NCBI GenBank assembly: GCA_017165825.1
Contig: CM029366.1
Location: 29,165,509 to 29,229,508, forward strand
Origin: Hepsetus odoe
Taxonomy: Eukaryota; Chordata; Actinopteri; Characiformes; Hepsetidae
Length of the DNA stretch: 64,000 nt
Direction: 5' to 3'
A program made the translations under genes and the position numbers. The notes under the pieces were generated by a model that did not search any database, was not told where the DNA came from, and worked only from the letters and a program-made list of their open reading frames with translations. This document shows positions 1 to 10,782 of this stretch, one piece after another; the first letter of the stretch is position 1, and every line of letters starts with the position of its first letter.

Positions 1-41
<41 letters not shown>

Positions 42-98
42 ATCTGTCTCTCTCTCTCTCCTTCTCTCTCTCTACTCTCTACTCTCTCCTTTCTCTCT

Positions 99-129
<31 letters not shown>

Positions 130-196
130 GTCTATCATCTCTCTCTCTCTATCTCTCTCTCTCTCTCTCTCTGTCTATCTGTCTCTCTCTCTCTCT

Positions 197-256
<60 letters not shown>
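1..256. repeat. Long imperfect (CT)n microsatellite
   Basis: About 250 bp of CT dinucleotides with a few CTGTCTAT and TACTCTCTAC interruptions, lying in a cyp24a1 intron about 45 bp before an exon. It may extend the polypyrimidine tract of that acceptor. Confidence 0.95.
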
Positions 257-257
<1 letters not shown>

Positions 258-301
258 CACACAGGGCCTCATCATTAACCTGTGTTTGTCTTTCTGTGAA
301 G

Positions 302-395
302 GTTCTGGCTGATTTCGTGGACAGGATCGGAGCTGTGAATGTGGACGGGACCATCAGTGATCTGTATTTTGAGCTGAATAAATGGTCTTTTGAGA
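302..395 (+). CDS. cyp24a1: cyp24a1 coding exon (first in window)
   Basis: It reads VLADFVDRIG... through ELNKWSFE and ends at the donor A|GTAAGT in phase 1. The acceptor is TGTGAAG|GTTCTG. An alternative AG at 264 (CACACACAG) would also keep the frame open, but the family sequence begins at VLADF. Confidence 0.9.
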
Positions 396-3300
396 GTAAG
401 TTGCCTGTTTCTGTAATTCAAGTTGAAAGGCACGAAATTCAGTTCCAGAAAGAATAAATCCAGTCCAGGATTTGGCTCCGACCGCTCGGTTTCTCCGAGG
501 AGCGCGAGGCACCAGCGGGGAAGCGCTCACAGTGGGAACTAAATCCTGGAGTAGATTTCTATTTCCGGATCTGAATTTTTCACATCTCTTCTAAGTGTTT
601 TCCTCAGAAACAGCTATTTAAACCCATCCCCATCCTCTCTTACAGCCATCTGCTTCGTGCTGTACGATAAACGCTTTGGTCTTTTGCAAGAAAAAGTCGA
701 TGAAGAAGCGATGGAGTTCATCACCGCCATCAAAACGGTACCCACGCGCTCCCCCACACTCCTCCACACTCCTCCTCCCCTCTGCTGCTCCTGTGCTCAA
801 GAGCTGCGTGTTTTTCCGCACTTTCACCTCCCTTTCACGTGTTTTTGTTAGTTCAGTAAGTTTAAGACTCCTATATAAGATAAAGGAGCACAAGTTAGGT
901 TCTTGTATAGTCTCCGCCCACATACAACCAAATAAGGCAGTGGCAGCCCCGCCCCCGGAGGGTCATTCATGAAAACAGAGTCCTGTAGTAAAAAGGAGAA
1001 TCTGAGACGAGGACTTTGGGAAAACAGTGAACCAAAGCACCAGCTGTGTGGATTCACATGTTTGTTTATCACACAAGTGTTTTTTTTATTTGTGTTTTTG
1101 TTTATATATATATAATTATTAAAATAATAATAATAATAATAATAATAATGAGGAGGATGATTATCATCATAAACATAAAACATAGTACATGGATAACATG
1201 TATGTATAACATAGCATACTAATACTACTAATAATAAATTAAATAAATAATGAAACCTACTCTACATCTTAGGCCTTTTAACTAGTTAGATTTACTCTGG
1301 TTAGATTCTAACTCTGGTGCAATTTGGTTTGTTTCTTCTGCCCTCCAGATGATGAGTACGTTTGGCACGATGATGGTGACTCCGGTGGAGCTGCACAAGA
1401 GCCTGAATACGAGGACGTGGCAGGAGCACACGGCCGCGTGGGACCGTATTTTTAGTACAGGTATAGAAAGGCCATGACGTGTGACCCACAAACTACTCAT
1501 TTCAAGTCAGGTGATGAGAGATGAACTTACTGCCTCCTCTACAACCCCTCCAACCTCCCCCTCCCCTACACAGCACTCACTCCGCTCTTTTCCCCGTGGG
1601 AGGGTGAGAGAGGGAGAGTTGTAGTAAACTGGATGACCTAAGTGCAAAGAGAATGCAGCCAAATATTTGGTTTAGCAGGAACAGAGAGTAAGGGGGGGGG
1701 GGGGGGGGTGTTGATGCAAGGGTGCTGTGTACCCATAGTTGTTCTCATACTGCTGCCTTACTGGCAACCTCCTGACAGGCATTCCTGTCATTCATTAAAG
1801 GAGAGCTGACCAACTTTTTTGTTCCAAATGTATGAAAAAAAAACCATTCTTTTAGATTTTTATTCTGCGTTAGTTGTTCGCGGTGGTGTTTATAGTAACC
1901 GGACGTCTGAAGTATTTAACATTTCTGAAAGCTCCTTCCCAAAAAGTTAATACATGAATATGTGTGTTGTATATAATCCACCCCTGGCTTCTTTCAGTGG
2001 AGAGGAGTATCTATGATGATCCATGAGGAGTTAAAACACTTTGAAAAACTTTTGAACACTTTTAAACTTCAGACTTTAAAGCACTTTGCAAGATTGTTTT
2101 TAGAAAGTCTCCTGAATTCAAAAACATCTAAAGGTCACAGACAAAACACAACACAGACCCTGAAATGATCTCTGTGGACCTGCTGAGGTTGTGAAACAAG
2201 TCTTCTTTTCTTGTTGTTCTCAGCGAAGCACTACATCGACAAGAAACTGATGAGACACTCAGAGGGACAATCTGATGACTTCCTCTGTGACATCTACCAT
2301 AACAGTCCCCTCACCAAGAAGGAGCTTTACGCTGCCACGACCGAGCTCCAGATCGGGGGTGTGGAGACAGTGAGTATGACCACACATTCTTAAAAGCCTC
2401 CAGCCATCCATGACAGAGTGGCTACCCTTAGCTTGCTTTGCAGCTCCGCAACAATGAACTAAAGTCCTCGCTCCAGCCCACTGCTTTAAAGATTAGCTCG
2501 TTCAAGCAGCTAAGTCGCTAGTATGAGGTCACATCACATGCAGCACACAGCAACCCAAGAACAATGTCGCCTGGCTGTCCAGCTCTTTATGAAATGTGAC
2601 GACCGTTGAGTCGTGAACCTTTGGTGACCAGTGGTCCAGAATGACAAAACAAATTCCTGTCCTTTCTCCATTCAGACTGCTAACAGCACACTGTGGGCCA
2701 TTTTCAACCTCTCACGGAACCCCCAAGCTCAGGACAAGCTGCTGAAGGAGATCACAGAAGTGGTGCCACCCGGAGAAATACCATGTGCTGAGCATATCAA
2801 GAACATGCCCTATCTCAAGGCTTGTCTGAAGGAGTCCATGAGGTAGGACATCGTCATCCTTGTCGTTCGAGCGTTCAAGAGGGCTGAGTGAACAAATTCA
2901 CAAGGACATTTATGTGGAGTTAACTTTTTTAGAGTTTAGTTGAGTTTAGCACTGTATGGGGTAAAATGTTACATCAGGAAATTGTGTTCTAACCAAAAAA
3001 GCATTCATTATTAAAAAGTGGTCACATAACCGATAGACAACGGGTTCCACAGCTCTCAAACATCCAATCCAGATAAGATGTATCTGCTCCCAAAGTAAGG
3101 ATAATAGCAGTATATGAATGATTATAAAAGACAAAGAGCGCTACTTTTAAAATCAGTCATTGCATTTTACTAAACAGCATAAATGACAATCATTCATTGT
3201 TCTGATGGATGCTGATGCTGGAGTTCCATTTAAAGTGGAAACTTTCTCTCCCGGAAGTTAATTAGCATGATAGCAAAACACTTTAAAAACGTGCTTAAAT

Positions 3301-4972
3301 TGGATACACAGTTTAATAGATCAGTGTTCCTCAAACCTGGTTCTTTGCACGTTTTCACGTGCATGTGCAAAAATCACTTGATACCTTGGCTTTAAAGTTC
3401 TCTTAAGAACAAGCTCCTGGAGGGATCTCAAGCATCTTATGTTTTATTTTTTTTATGTTTCTCTTGATAGTTCTTATCTTGTTGAGGGATGCTCTTCCTC
3501 TTACACCTTCAGTTGTCTTTTCCAAATGATTGATTCTATTTATAGAGCCTGCATTAGCACACAGGCCCATGTAAACCTTTAAAAATCCAATCTCACATTT
3601 GTTTTTCATGCAAAGTATTCCGGTAGCCATTCTCAAGGTAGTACATTTTTAAAGCATATTTATAAAAATAAAAAATAAAAAAATCAAGGTGGCTGACCAC
3701 CTTGCTATATGGGACATAAGACTATTTAACTGAATCAGTAGTTTATGTTTGATCTAACTCAGCTAAACCCATAACACTGGATCTGAAAGTTTACTTCTTT
3801 TTCCATAATCTAAAAATGCATGAAACTCTGATCCAGGTCAATAATAAACATGACAGCCTTTAGCATGCCTTTAGTGTGCAGACTGGTTAGCTTTGAGAGT
3901 CTCAAGCAGATGACTGGGTCAAAAGTCAGAGAACAAGCACTGTGATCTTGGGCTGGGTCCCCAGAGTCATGTTACCAGCATAAACTCATCAGCGACGAAA
4001 AAGCTTTAATGGTCATGTCATGAGACAGACAAAAATAATCTTGGACATTAAGCAAGGGTAATACTGTAGCATGGTCCTGGGAATGTTTATGGTGTTTTTG
4101 TGGGATTATCATGCCTTGACTAATATGCCGTATGCAAGCCATACCGTAATGTGGCTCATACCTCTCGGCTTATGCACTCACACTTACTTAAAAGAATAAA
4201 ATCCCAGCACAGCAGCAAGGAGCTTAGCGTGTGTTTTTCTTCTTTTTCTCATGTATACAGAGTCTCACCCTCTGTGCCCTTCACCAGCCGGACTTTGGAC
4301 AAAGACACCGTACTGGGAGATTACACCTTGCCTAAAGGAGTGAGTGCATTACCGCTTATGTTCCATAAACATTGCCTCCTGTAGAGAGACTTCTTTACAA
4401 ATAGTCAATATGCAAATAACAAGAGGTCTTATATGAATTGGGAGTGATGTAAGAATAGCAACGAATGGTATGTGTATTTGAAAATGGGACCAGAAAGGCT
4501 GTTAAAGTTTGGATTATATAATATTTAGACTTTATTCCCTTTTTGTTTCATTTGCAGACCGTGTTGATGATTAACAGCCAGGCTCTTGGGTCTAATGAGG
4601 AATACTTCCACAATGGGAAGCAGTTCAGGCCGGAACGCTGGCTCCAGGAAAAAACTTCCATCAACCCGTTCGCCTACGTGCCTTTCGGCATCGGCAAAAG
4701 GATGTGCATCGGCCGGCGGCTGGCTGAGCTGCAGATACAGCTCGCTTTGTGCTGGGTAAGGTCACACTCTAGCACTTATCTGCTGCTTAGAGGAGATCTT
4801 GATTGGTACTGAATGCAAATATAGTTCAAATGACAATTAAAATGCAATTTTATGATCACAGTTAATCCGTGACTACAAGATTGTGGCAACGGATTATGAG
4901 CCAGTAGATGCTGTGCATTCAGGAACCCTTGTGCCCAGTCGAGAACTTCCTGTGGCTTTCATCCGCCGATGA
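302..4972 (+). CDS. cyp24a1: Vitamin D 24-hydroxylase (mitochondrial cytochrome P450), 3' part of gene
   Basis: Eight coding exons (302-395, 646-737, 1349-1460, 2224-2369, 2676-2842, 4261-4339, 4558-4755, 4862-4972) total 999 nt and join in one frame to 332 residues and a TGA. The full vertebrate protein is about 514 residues, so roughly 180 N-terminal residues, including the mitochondrial presequence, lie off the left edge. Visible marks are DLYFELNKWSFE, the I-helix segment GGVETTANS, the K-helix ExxR (ESMR), RPERWLQEK, and the heme ligand loop FGIGKRMCIG. Known role: mitochondrial 24-hydroxylation that inactivates 1,25-dihydroxyvitamin D3 and 25-hydroxyvitamin D3, with electrons from adrenodoxin. 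The match to CYP24A1 runs through every exon, so the assignment over CYP27 or CYP11 paralogs is confident. The promoter with its vitamin D response elements is outside the window. No frameshift or stop was seen. Confidence 0.95.
646..737 (+). CDS. cyp24a1: cyp24a1 coding exon
   Basis: Acceptor CTCTTACAG|CC and donor ACG|GTACCC. It encodes ICFVLYDKRFGLLQ...AIKT, the conserved helix following the ELNKWSFE segment. Confidence 0.93.
1116..1149. repeat. (AAT)n microsatellite
   Basis: AT-rich stretch turning into AATAATAAT repeats inside the cyp24a1 intron. Confidence 0.85.
1349..1460 (+). CDS. cyp24a1: cyp24a1 coding exon
   Basis: Acceptor GCCCTCCAG|ATG and donor ACAG|GTATAG. It encodes [20 protein letters not shown]..., closely matching the family [20 protein letters not shown] segment. 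Confidence 0.94.
1692..1708. repeat. Poly(G) run, 17 nt
   Basis: An uninterrupted G run in the intron between the third and fourth visible cyp24a1 exons. Such runs are often mis-sized in assemblies. Confidence 0.9.
2224..2369 (+). CDS. cyp24a1: cyp24a1 coding exon (I-helix, first half)
   Basis: Acceptor TTGTTCTCAG|CG and donor ACA|GTGAGT. It encodes DFLCDIYHNSPLTKKELYAA and TELQIGGVET. The acidic-Thr pair (E-T) used in oxygen activation sits at its 3' end. Confidence 0.95.
2676..2842 (+). CDS. cyp24a1: cyp24a1 coding exon (I-helix end, K-helix)
   Basis: Acceptor CTCCATTCAG|ACT and donor ATGAG|GTAGGA. It encodes TANSTLWAIFNLSRNPQ and MPYLKACLKESMR. The ExxR pair that stabilises the P450 core is ESMR at the exon end. 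Confidence 0.95.
4261..4339 (+). CDS. cyp24a1: cyp24a1 coding exon
   Basis: Acceptor TGTATACAG|AGTC and donor AAAGGA|GTGAGT. It encodes VSPSVPFTSRTLDKDTVLGD and YTLPKG. It follows the longest intron of the visible gene (2,843-4,260). Confidence 0.94.
4558..4755 (+). CDS. cyp24a1: cyp24a1 coding exon (heme-binding loop)
   Basis: Acceptor CATTTGCAG|ACC and donor TGCTGG|GTAAGG. It contains the PERW motif (FRPERWLQEK) and the cysteine loop PFGIGKRMCIGRR, which holds the axial heme thiolate. Confidence 0.96.
4862..4972 (+). CDS. cyp24a1: cyp24a1 last coding exon
   Basis: Acceptor TGATCACAG|TTA. It encodes the C-terminus, including HSGTLVPSRELPVAFIRR, ending in TGA at 4,970-4,972. Confidence 0.93.
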   Translation, partial: LIRDYKIVATDYEPVDAVHSGTLVPSRELPVAFIRR

Positions 4973-5600
4973 GGTCAGTACCACTACAATGGATCTATGA
5001 ATGTATAGCACTATAAAGGGCCAAAAACAGAAAGATTTGCAGTTCATTCCGTGTTTAAATGTTTTTTTGCTTCACTTTTCAGGTGCGCCAGTCTCATATG
5101 GAAACAGATGACTCCACAGCCTTGGGTTGGAAGTGTGAAGAGGGCTTGATTTTGCTGCTATTTTGTCAGAATGTTTCGATGTGATTACTTTAGACATACC
5201 TCAGACCATGAATACTTAGTTTACATTGTAACTAATATAGATATAGATGTACATATATTCCACATATCAAAGTGTAACATAGTAATTAGAATTATATATT
5301 TATCAGTTGCTGACCAAACTGACAGATAGAAAGAAATGATTTTATGTTTTCTCCTAATGATCACTACATTCTACCTATTTCTATTATATAAAATGAATAT
5401 TTTTTTAACCAAAAATATCCTTTTTTTTATCTATGTAAGCTTTTCAATGTATTCTAGTAACAGAGCACGTGTACATTATGTAAACTATAAGAGTGGCATA
5501 AAAATGGCACAAATGTTTGTACATACATGTAATATATTACAAGACTAACACTATTTATAGATACAGATGTATACATAATAAAGAAATGCATAGAGAAAAA
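4973..5600 (+). other. cyp24a1: cyp24a1 3'UTR with a probable UTR intron
   Basis: One base after the stop there is a donor-like G|GTCAGTA (4,974), and a good acceptor TTCACTTTTCAG at 5,082. This suggests a spliced 3'UTR, with the last exon starting at 5,083. An AATAAA at 5,577-5,582 is the best poly(A) signal. The splice and the cleavage point are inferred. Confidence 0.6.
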
Positions 5601-6400
5601 CTGAAAGAGTGTTAATTGGTCAAGTTCCACTTGAGATAATAAATCAATCAAGAGAACATGTGAAGCATTTTCGAGAGTGGTAAAAACCTTTACAGGCTGC
5701 CGGTCTAAAAATACACTCAGGCAGTGTGAGGAAAGTTTGTGCTGGATTGACAGAGTGGCTGATAACACTTGAAAAGCATTGTGTGCGCTGTGTCAGATAC
5801 GTGTGATGTGTGAAGTGTGTTTGGTTTGTGGAATGTGTGTGGAGTGTGGACATTCTGTGAAGTTCTGAAGGGTCGTGTTTGTAGTGTGTGATTGGTGTTT
5901 GAACTGTGTGTGCTGTGTTTGGTGTCAAACGTCTATGACTTCTCAAGTTTTGGTGGCTTCAAAAATGTAGGAGAAGAATTAAAGAAGAAGAGAATATTGA
6001 TTTCAAAAACGGTTAGGTGGCCTTTCAAGCCCACTGTGCTAAAAAAAAAAAACATATCGTCCTTTAACAAGCAGAAATGTTTCTCACAGCTCCCGTCAGT
6101 AGGATTTTTAAAGGCCTTATCGTTGAAAAACAGATTGTCTCTTTTCTCTTTTCTTGACATTGTTGAAGCTTCATACTATTTCTTCTCCAGGCCACAGAGT
6201 CACAGAGACACTCTTATTAACATTGAAGTTATAAGTAGAGTTTTAGCGTGTTGTGCTTTTTGCATGAGAAACAATACAGGGCAGCCAGTCAAAACAGGTC
6301 ATTTCAATATTGCAGCCCTAAAGTCACTGTGAGTTTAAGAATGAAACATATATCTGATTAAAGGAGCCAAATCATTTTATTTGTGATTCTTTGGTACCTA
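5601..6400. other. Intergenic, no gene seen
   Basis: Downstream of cyp24a1. It contains a GTGTG-rich stretch (about 5,785-5,925) and AT-rich sequence. Open frames here are short and do not resemble known proteins. Confidence 0.6.
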
Positions 6401-6401
6401 A

Positions 6402-6650
6402 TGAAAGTGAAAGTGACAACCATTGTCATTGCGAGGTCACAGCACAGCACACGTGAACCACAACGACATTGCACCTCTGCATTTAACCCATGCAAACACT
6501 GTGCAGCAGTGGGCAGCTATGAAAGCGCCCGGGGAGCAGTGACGGGAATGATACCTTGCTCAAGGGTACCTCAGGGTTCAAACTGGTAAGGGGTTTGATC
6601 TTCTGATCCTGTGGCCAACTTCCTAACCACTAGGCCACCACTGCCCAACC
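6402..6650 (-). mobile_element. SINE-A (tRNA-headed, CACTTTCA tail)
   Basis: On the + strand it starts GAAAGTGAAAGTGACAACC (tail complement) and ends CCACTAGGCCACCACTGCCC (head complement). The head carries an A-box-like GGCCTAGTGGTTAGG. This is the commonest repeat in the window. Confidence 0.85.
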
Positions 6651-7007
6651 ATAATGCAACCATAAATCAATTTACACAAACATTTTTCAATTTCTATTAA
6701 AAGGCATTAAAAAATAATCATGCTAAATGGTTAATGTCCACTTTGGGTACAAAACCATCACAAATTACAATGATAATGTAAATAGAACTATCATACTGGT
6801 AAGTCTTGAAGAATTCCTCAGAGCCTGAAAAGGAAGTTTTCAAAAACAGTGATACTGATTGTATGTATGGCCTTAACACCAGAGCTAAAAGGACTACTAA
6901 TTCAATCTGAACCCACATGGCAGATAAGCGTTGATGCTGAGACTCCTTATTGATCATAAGGATTTGAAAAGAAATTGAAGGACTGGTTCTGCATTTAAAA
7001 TGTTATA

Positions 7008-7198
7008 TTTATGGCATTAAGCAGATGCTCTTATCCAGAGTGACTTCTAATTCCTGATTACAGGGACAGTCCTACTGGAGCACCTCAGAGTTAAGGGTTT
7101 TGCTCAGGAACCCAATGGTGGTAATGCTGGAGGTGAGATTCAAACCTGCAACCTCTTGCTCCAGAAGCAAGTATCCTACCAACAGACCATCACCTCAC
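7008..7198 (-). mobile_element. SINE-B (tRNA-headed, AAATGCCGTAAATGT tail)
   Basis: The complement of the SINE-B consensus: GCAGATGCTCTTATCCAGAG (tail side), then the body, then the GAGATTCAAACCTGCAACCTC B-box region and the AGACCATCACC head. Confidence 0.82.
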
Positions 7199-7472
7199 TG
7201 CGAGGCCACCATATTCACACTTTTATCCGGATTAACATCAAACGAACGTGCCTTTTTTCTTCATTTCAGTCTTTGACATTATGGTTAAATGAGAATGCAT
7301 GTTCCACTTCACTCATCCAACTCTCCAACTTCTTGGTCACAGATGGCCTGTGTATTCTGAGGATCAGTGCACTTCGTAGTAATTGCCACCTTCTGTTTTG
7401 TACTGTAGTAAACTCCCTTTCCCAAAACAATAGCACTGAACCCTCTTTTCTAATTGAGAGGTGTGAGAACAC

Positions 7473-8010
7473 ATACAGTGCATGTAGAAAGTTTTTGACC
7501 CTTCAAATTCAGTTGAGACCAAGAACATTCTGTAGGACCCCTCACACCCTGGTTTTCACCTCTCCTCTGGCATGCGGTACAGGACAAATATAGACAAACA
7601 GATTCTGGGACGGCTTCTTTCCCAGAGCAATAATTACACTAAATCTGGATATGCAAATGATCATTTCTTCCTGCAATGGTCTGCATCCCTCTTTCCTTCT
7701 ATCCTGACCATGTCCCAGTTCCTCTCACTGAAAAAAACATTCACAGAGCATGATGCTACCATGAGGGTGGTGGTGGTCTAGTGGCAGGATAATTGCCTGT
7801 GGATCTCTGGATCAAGAGTTCGAATCCCACCTCTAGCACTACCATCACTGGGTCCCTGAGCCAGACCCTTAACCCTGAGTTGCTCCAGGGGGACTGTCCC
7901 TGTAATTAGGACGTGAGACAAGAGCGTCTGCTAAAAATGCCGTAAAAAATGCTACCAGCACCACATTTGACTGTAGAGATGTGAATGGTATCCCCCCACA
8001 GATCTGTATG
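7473..8010. mobile_element. Older interspersed repeat hosting the SINE-B copy
   Basis: The flanks (ACAGTGCATGTAGAAAG... and GAGCATGATGCTACCA...TTTGACTGTAGAGATG) read continuously once the SINE is removed. They resemble the non-coding arms of fish DNA transposons. The class is not assigned. Confidence 0.4.
7762..7948 (+). mobile_element. SINE-B with clear target-site duplication
   Basis: The head GGTGGTCTAGTGGCAGG matches a pol III A box and AGTTCGAATCCCAC a B box. The body runs to CGTCTGCTAAAAATGCCG. A 9-bp direct repeat ATGCTACCA flanks it (7,753-7,761 and 7,949-7,957), which is the expected LINE-mediated insertion scar. Confidence 0.9.
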
Positions 8011-8241
8011 TTGAAAACATCTTGTCTTGCAAGTCTGCAGCTAATTATCTCATGGCTTGTTTATTTTTACTTTGACATCCACTCTGAGAACTTATATAGA
8101 CAGGCATGTGCCTTTCTAACCATGTCCAATGAATTAAATTGGAAACAGGTAGACTTGTAGAAACATCTCAAGGGCCATAGACAGAGATACAATGCATCAG
8201 AGATCAAGTATCTCAAAGTAAATAGGATTTTCAAGTCAGGG

Positions 8242-8500
8242 CATCGAACCCCCGATCCTCCGATCATGTGGCCTAGTGGTTAGGGTGTTGGCCACATGAT
8301 CGGAGGATCGGGGGTTCGAGGTTGCCCTGAGGTACCCTTGAGCAAGGTGCTGTCCCTGTCTTGCTCCTCCCTGCGATGGGCTGGCGACCTGTCCAGGGTG
8401 CATCCCCCGTCCCCGTCCCTCCTGTGTGCGCTGGGTTGGACTCCAGCACCCCCCCGCGACCCTGTTTGGGACAAGCGGCAGATAATGGATGGATGGACTG
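8242..8500 (+). mobile_element. SINE-C (tRNA-headed, GGATGGA tail) with inverted head
   Basis: GTGGCCTAGTGGTTAGGG head, GAGGTACCCTTGAGCAAGG, GCGACCTGTCCAGGGTG, GGACTCCAGCACC and a terminal GGATGGATGGA. The left end is a perfect inverted copy of the head B-box region (8,244-8,273 against 8,290-8,319). Confidence 0.85.
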
Positions 8501-9039
8501 GTGACCTGTCCAGGGGAATTCTTTTGCCCAATAAGCACTGGGATAGTTTCCAGCAGCTACTCCACCCCCCACCCCCCTGCCCCACCCTTACATTCACATC
8601 TTTAGTGCGTAACATGTTTTTTATCACTAACCAATCTAACCAATCTAACTTAGTGATTCATCTTGTTTATTGACATTTAAAAAGCTGTTATTATTTACAT
8701 TTTCATCAATAATTCAACTAATACAAAATAAAGTATTTATTAGAATAAAAAGAGTTTTTCACTCATTAGTAACTGGACTGTTGGTGTAAAAATCTGAGTT
8801 CACTGAACTTTAAGTAATAAATTAACAGAAGGTAAAACTGTTCGTGTTTTGTTAACTTAGATGTTTGATCAAAGTTTTATTTTTTTACAGAGCGCTAAAA
8901 GTGTTCAGTGTGAACAAATGCAAATGATGCTTCATTTGGACCAAATCTGGCTTTTTTTATGTATGTACATAAATGATTAAATAAATGTAAGTAAAAACCT
9001 TTATATATTTATATAGATAGATAATTTATTATTATAGCT

Positions 9040-9220
9040 CCTGTACTTTTCACCTTTCTCCTGTACTTGTTCCTCTTTCCTTATACCTCTATTTTTATAT
9101 ATCTTTTTTTCTATTCTTTCTGTATATCTGTCACTTTTATAAGAGCCCTATAACGCCCAAATTTCCCATTTGTGGGATAATAAAAGATTACTCTACACTC
9201 TACTCTACTCTACCTGGTTA
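9040..9220 (+). mobile_element. LINE 3' end-like tract
   Basis: CTCCTGTACTTTTCACCTTTCTCC followed by a pyrimidine-rich stretch and a TCTACACTCTACTCTACTCT tail. It resembles the 3' terminus of a Rex-like fish LINE. There is no coding support. Confidence 0.35.
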
Positions 9221-9268
9221 ATGACATTAAAGCTGTTTTCCTCTTCATTCAAGCCATAGGTCAGGGGC

Positions 9269-9271
<3 letters not shown>

Positions 9272-9318
<47 letters not shown>
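9272..9318. repeat. (GT)n microsatellite
   Basis: About 23 uninterrupted GT units. Confidence 0.95.
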
Positions 9319-9322
<4 letters not shown>

Positions 9323-9809
9323 TGCTCAAATGTGTACCCACAGGTGGGCCTGCCAGCTGACTCTGAACTGACACAGATGCAATGTCATTATGTTCTGGAA
9401 TTTCACAACTCATGAACCTGATGCTTTGAAAGAAAAATACACAAAAACAGTGCCAAGTGATATAACATCAGCTACTGTAACCTTGACCCTAGTTTCTCAA
9501 CGTCCCTTAGCTTTGGACTGCTACCAGTGTCGTTCACCTGAGAGACTTGTATGTATTCTAAGTCAAAACAATCTGCAATGAGTCAACAGTAGAGTGCAAT
9601 ACACAGCAAACTCTTGCTGCCCATCAGTACGATTATTCAAGCAGCGCAATGGTTTTTGGGACCTATTTCATAAAAAAGAAGAAAAAAACCCCACCAACCG
9701 TTTATTCGTTCAATTAAACACTTCACTTCAGCCTCTTGTTGTCATTTGAAAAAGAAAGTGAAGTGAAAGTGACTGTGTTGTTGTTGTTGTTGTTGTGATA
9801 AGTACATTT

Positions 9810-10062
9810 TATATTATATCCTGTACTATTTCCTAGATTTCATAGACAAATACAATTTATTTACGTTTCTAATTTTTTTTATTTTTACATTTTTACTATA
9901 TCCTTATTTTTTCTGTTCTATTTTTCAGATCTGTTCTATTCCGTTGCTTTTATTTCCACCTCATTACCCTCACAGTCTAAAGAGTTACTCAGGGATATAT
10001 TTCCCTGCTGGTTTTAATTGTATAACTGTGTATGTGACTATTAAAGTTCATGAATCTTGAGC
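9810..10062 (+). mobile_element. LINE 3' end-like tract
   Basis: Pyrimidine-rich tract ending ATTAAAGTTCATGAATCTTGA, a terminus typical of L2/Rex-like LINE 3'UTRs in fish. Family assignment is by recall only. Confidence 0.35.
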
Positions 10063-10175
10063 ACACACAGGAGAGTGCTTTTTTTTATTTGGGGGTGACT
10101 TACTGGTTTGGGACTCCAATCAACCACTATCCCCCCCAGCAGTAAGTCTGCTTATTTCTTCAATGGAACAGCAGA

Positions 10176-10330
10176 GGTTTAGTGTTTATGCCCTGGATCA
10201 GAAGGTTGTGGGTTTTAATCTCTGACCAGTAGTTTGCCCTGAGGTGCCCTTGAGCAAGGTACCATCCCCATCACTGCTCCCAGGGTGCTGGATATAGCTG
10301 CCCACTGCACAATGACAAATTTCACTTCAC
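10176..10330 (+). mobile_element. SINE-A, truncated copy
   Basis: Reads from the middle of the head (CTGGATCAGAAGGTTGTGGG) through GAGGTGCCCTTGAGCAAGG and GCTGCCCACTGCAC to ACAAATTTCACTTCACT. Confidence 0.75.
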
Positions 10331-10630
10331 TACATTTTACTCATTATTATTTTGTTATGAATTATTTTTTAGCTTACACAATTAGTAACCTTGGTAACAG
10401 CAACCTGACTCTCTTGTGACTGGTTACACCTCTGACTTTTAGTGTTTAACATCTTAATTTTGACTCACATTTTATTTAAAGAGAAAAGAGTCTTACAGAC
10501 TTTCTGATTGTAGTGGTAAATAAAAAAAAAGTTAATTTGAAGTATTTTTTTTTTACCAAACATAAACTTTACCAAACAATTTATTCCTGGCAAATAATAG
10601 ATGCAATAAATTTTTGATGACCTCAGGGCT

Positions 10631-10780
10631 GAAGTGAAAGTGACTATATGTCATTGTGAAATGCAGCGAAACGCATCTTCTATTTAACCCAAACACACAG
10701 CAGCAGAGGGCTGCCATGCCCAGCGCGCTGGGAGCTGGAGATGGTACTGGTCCGGTATTTGAGCCTATGACCTTTCAATA
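10631..10780 (-). mobile_element. SINE-A, partial copy
   Basis: Begins TGAAGTGAAAGTGAC and continues through the CACAGCAGCAGAGGGC middle part. The head is largely lost before the adjoining SINE-B. Confidence 0.75.
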
Positions 10781-10782
10781 CA

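Noticed and set aside
1..256. CRISPR-like or satellite array
   Set aside because: Simple dinucleotide repeat without spacers; a vertebrate microsatellite.
5892..6332. 146-codon plus-strand frame downstream of cyp24a1
   Set aside because: Starts at a non-ATG codon, low complexity, no known similarity, no promoter or splice signals.
7762..7860. tRNA-like A and B boxes
   Set aside because: The same boxes recur in many SINE-B copies with a long non-tRNA body and target duplication, so this is a SINE head rather than a tRNA gene.
8236..8673. Overlapping 99-125 codon frames on both strands
   Set aside because: They lie wholly inside the SINE-C copy and recur in the other SINE-C copies.
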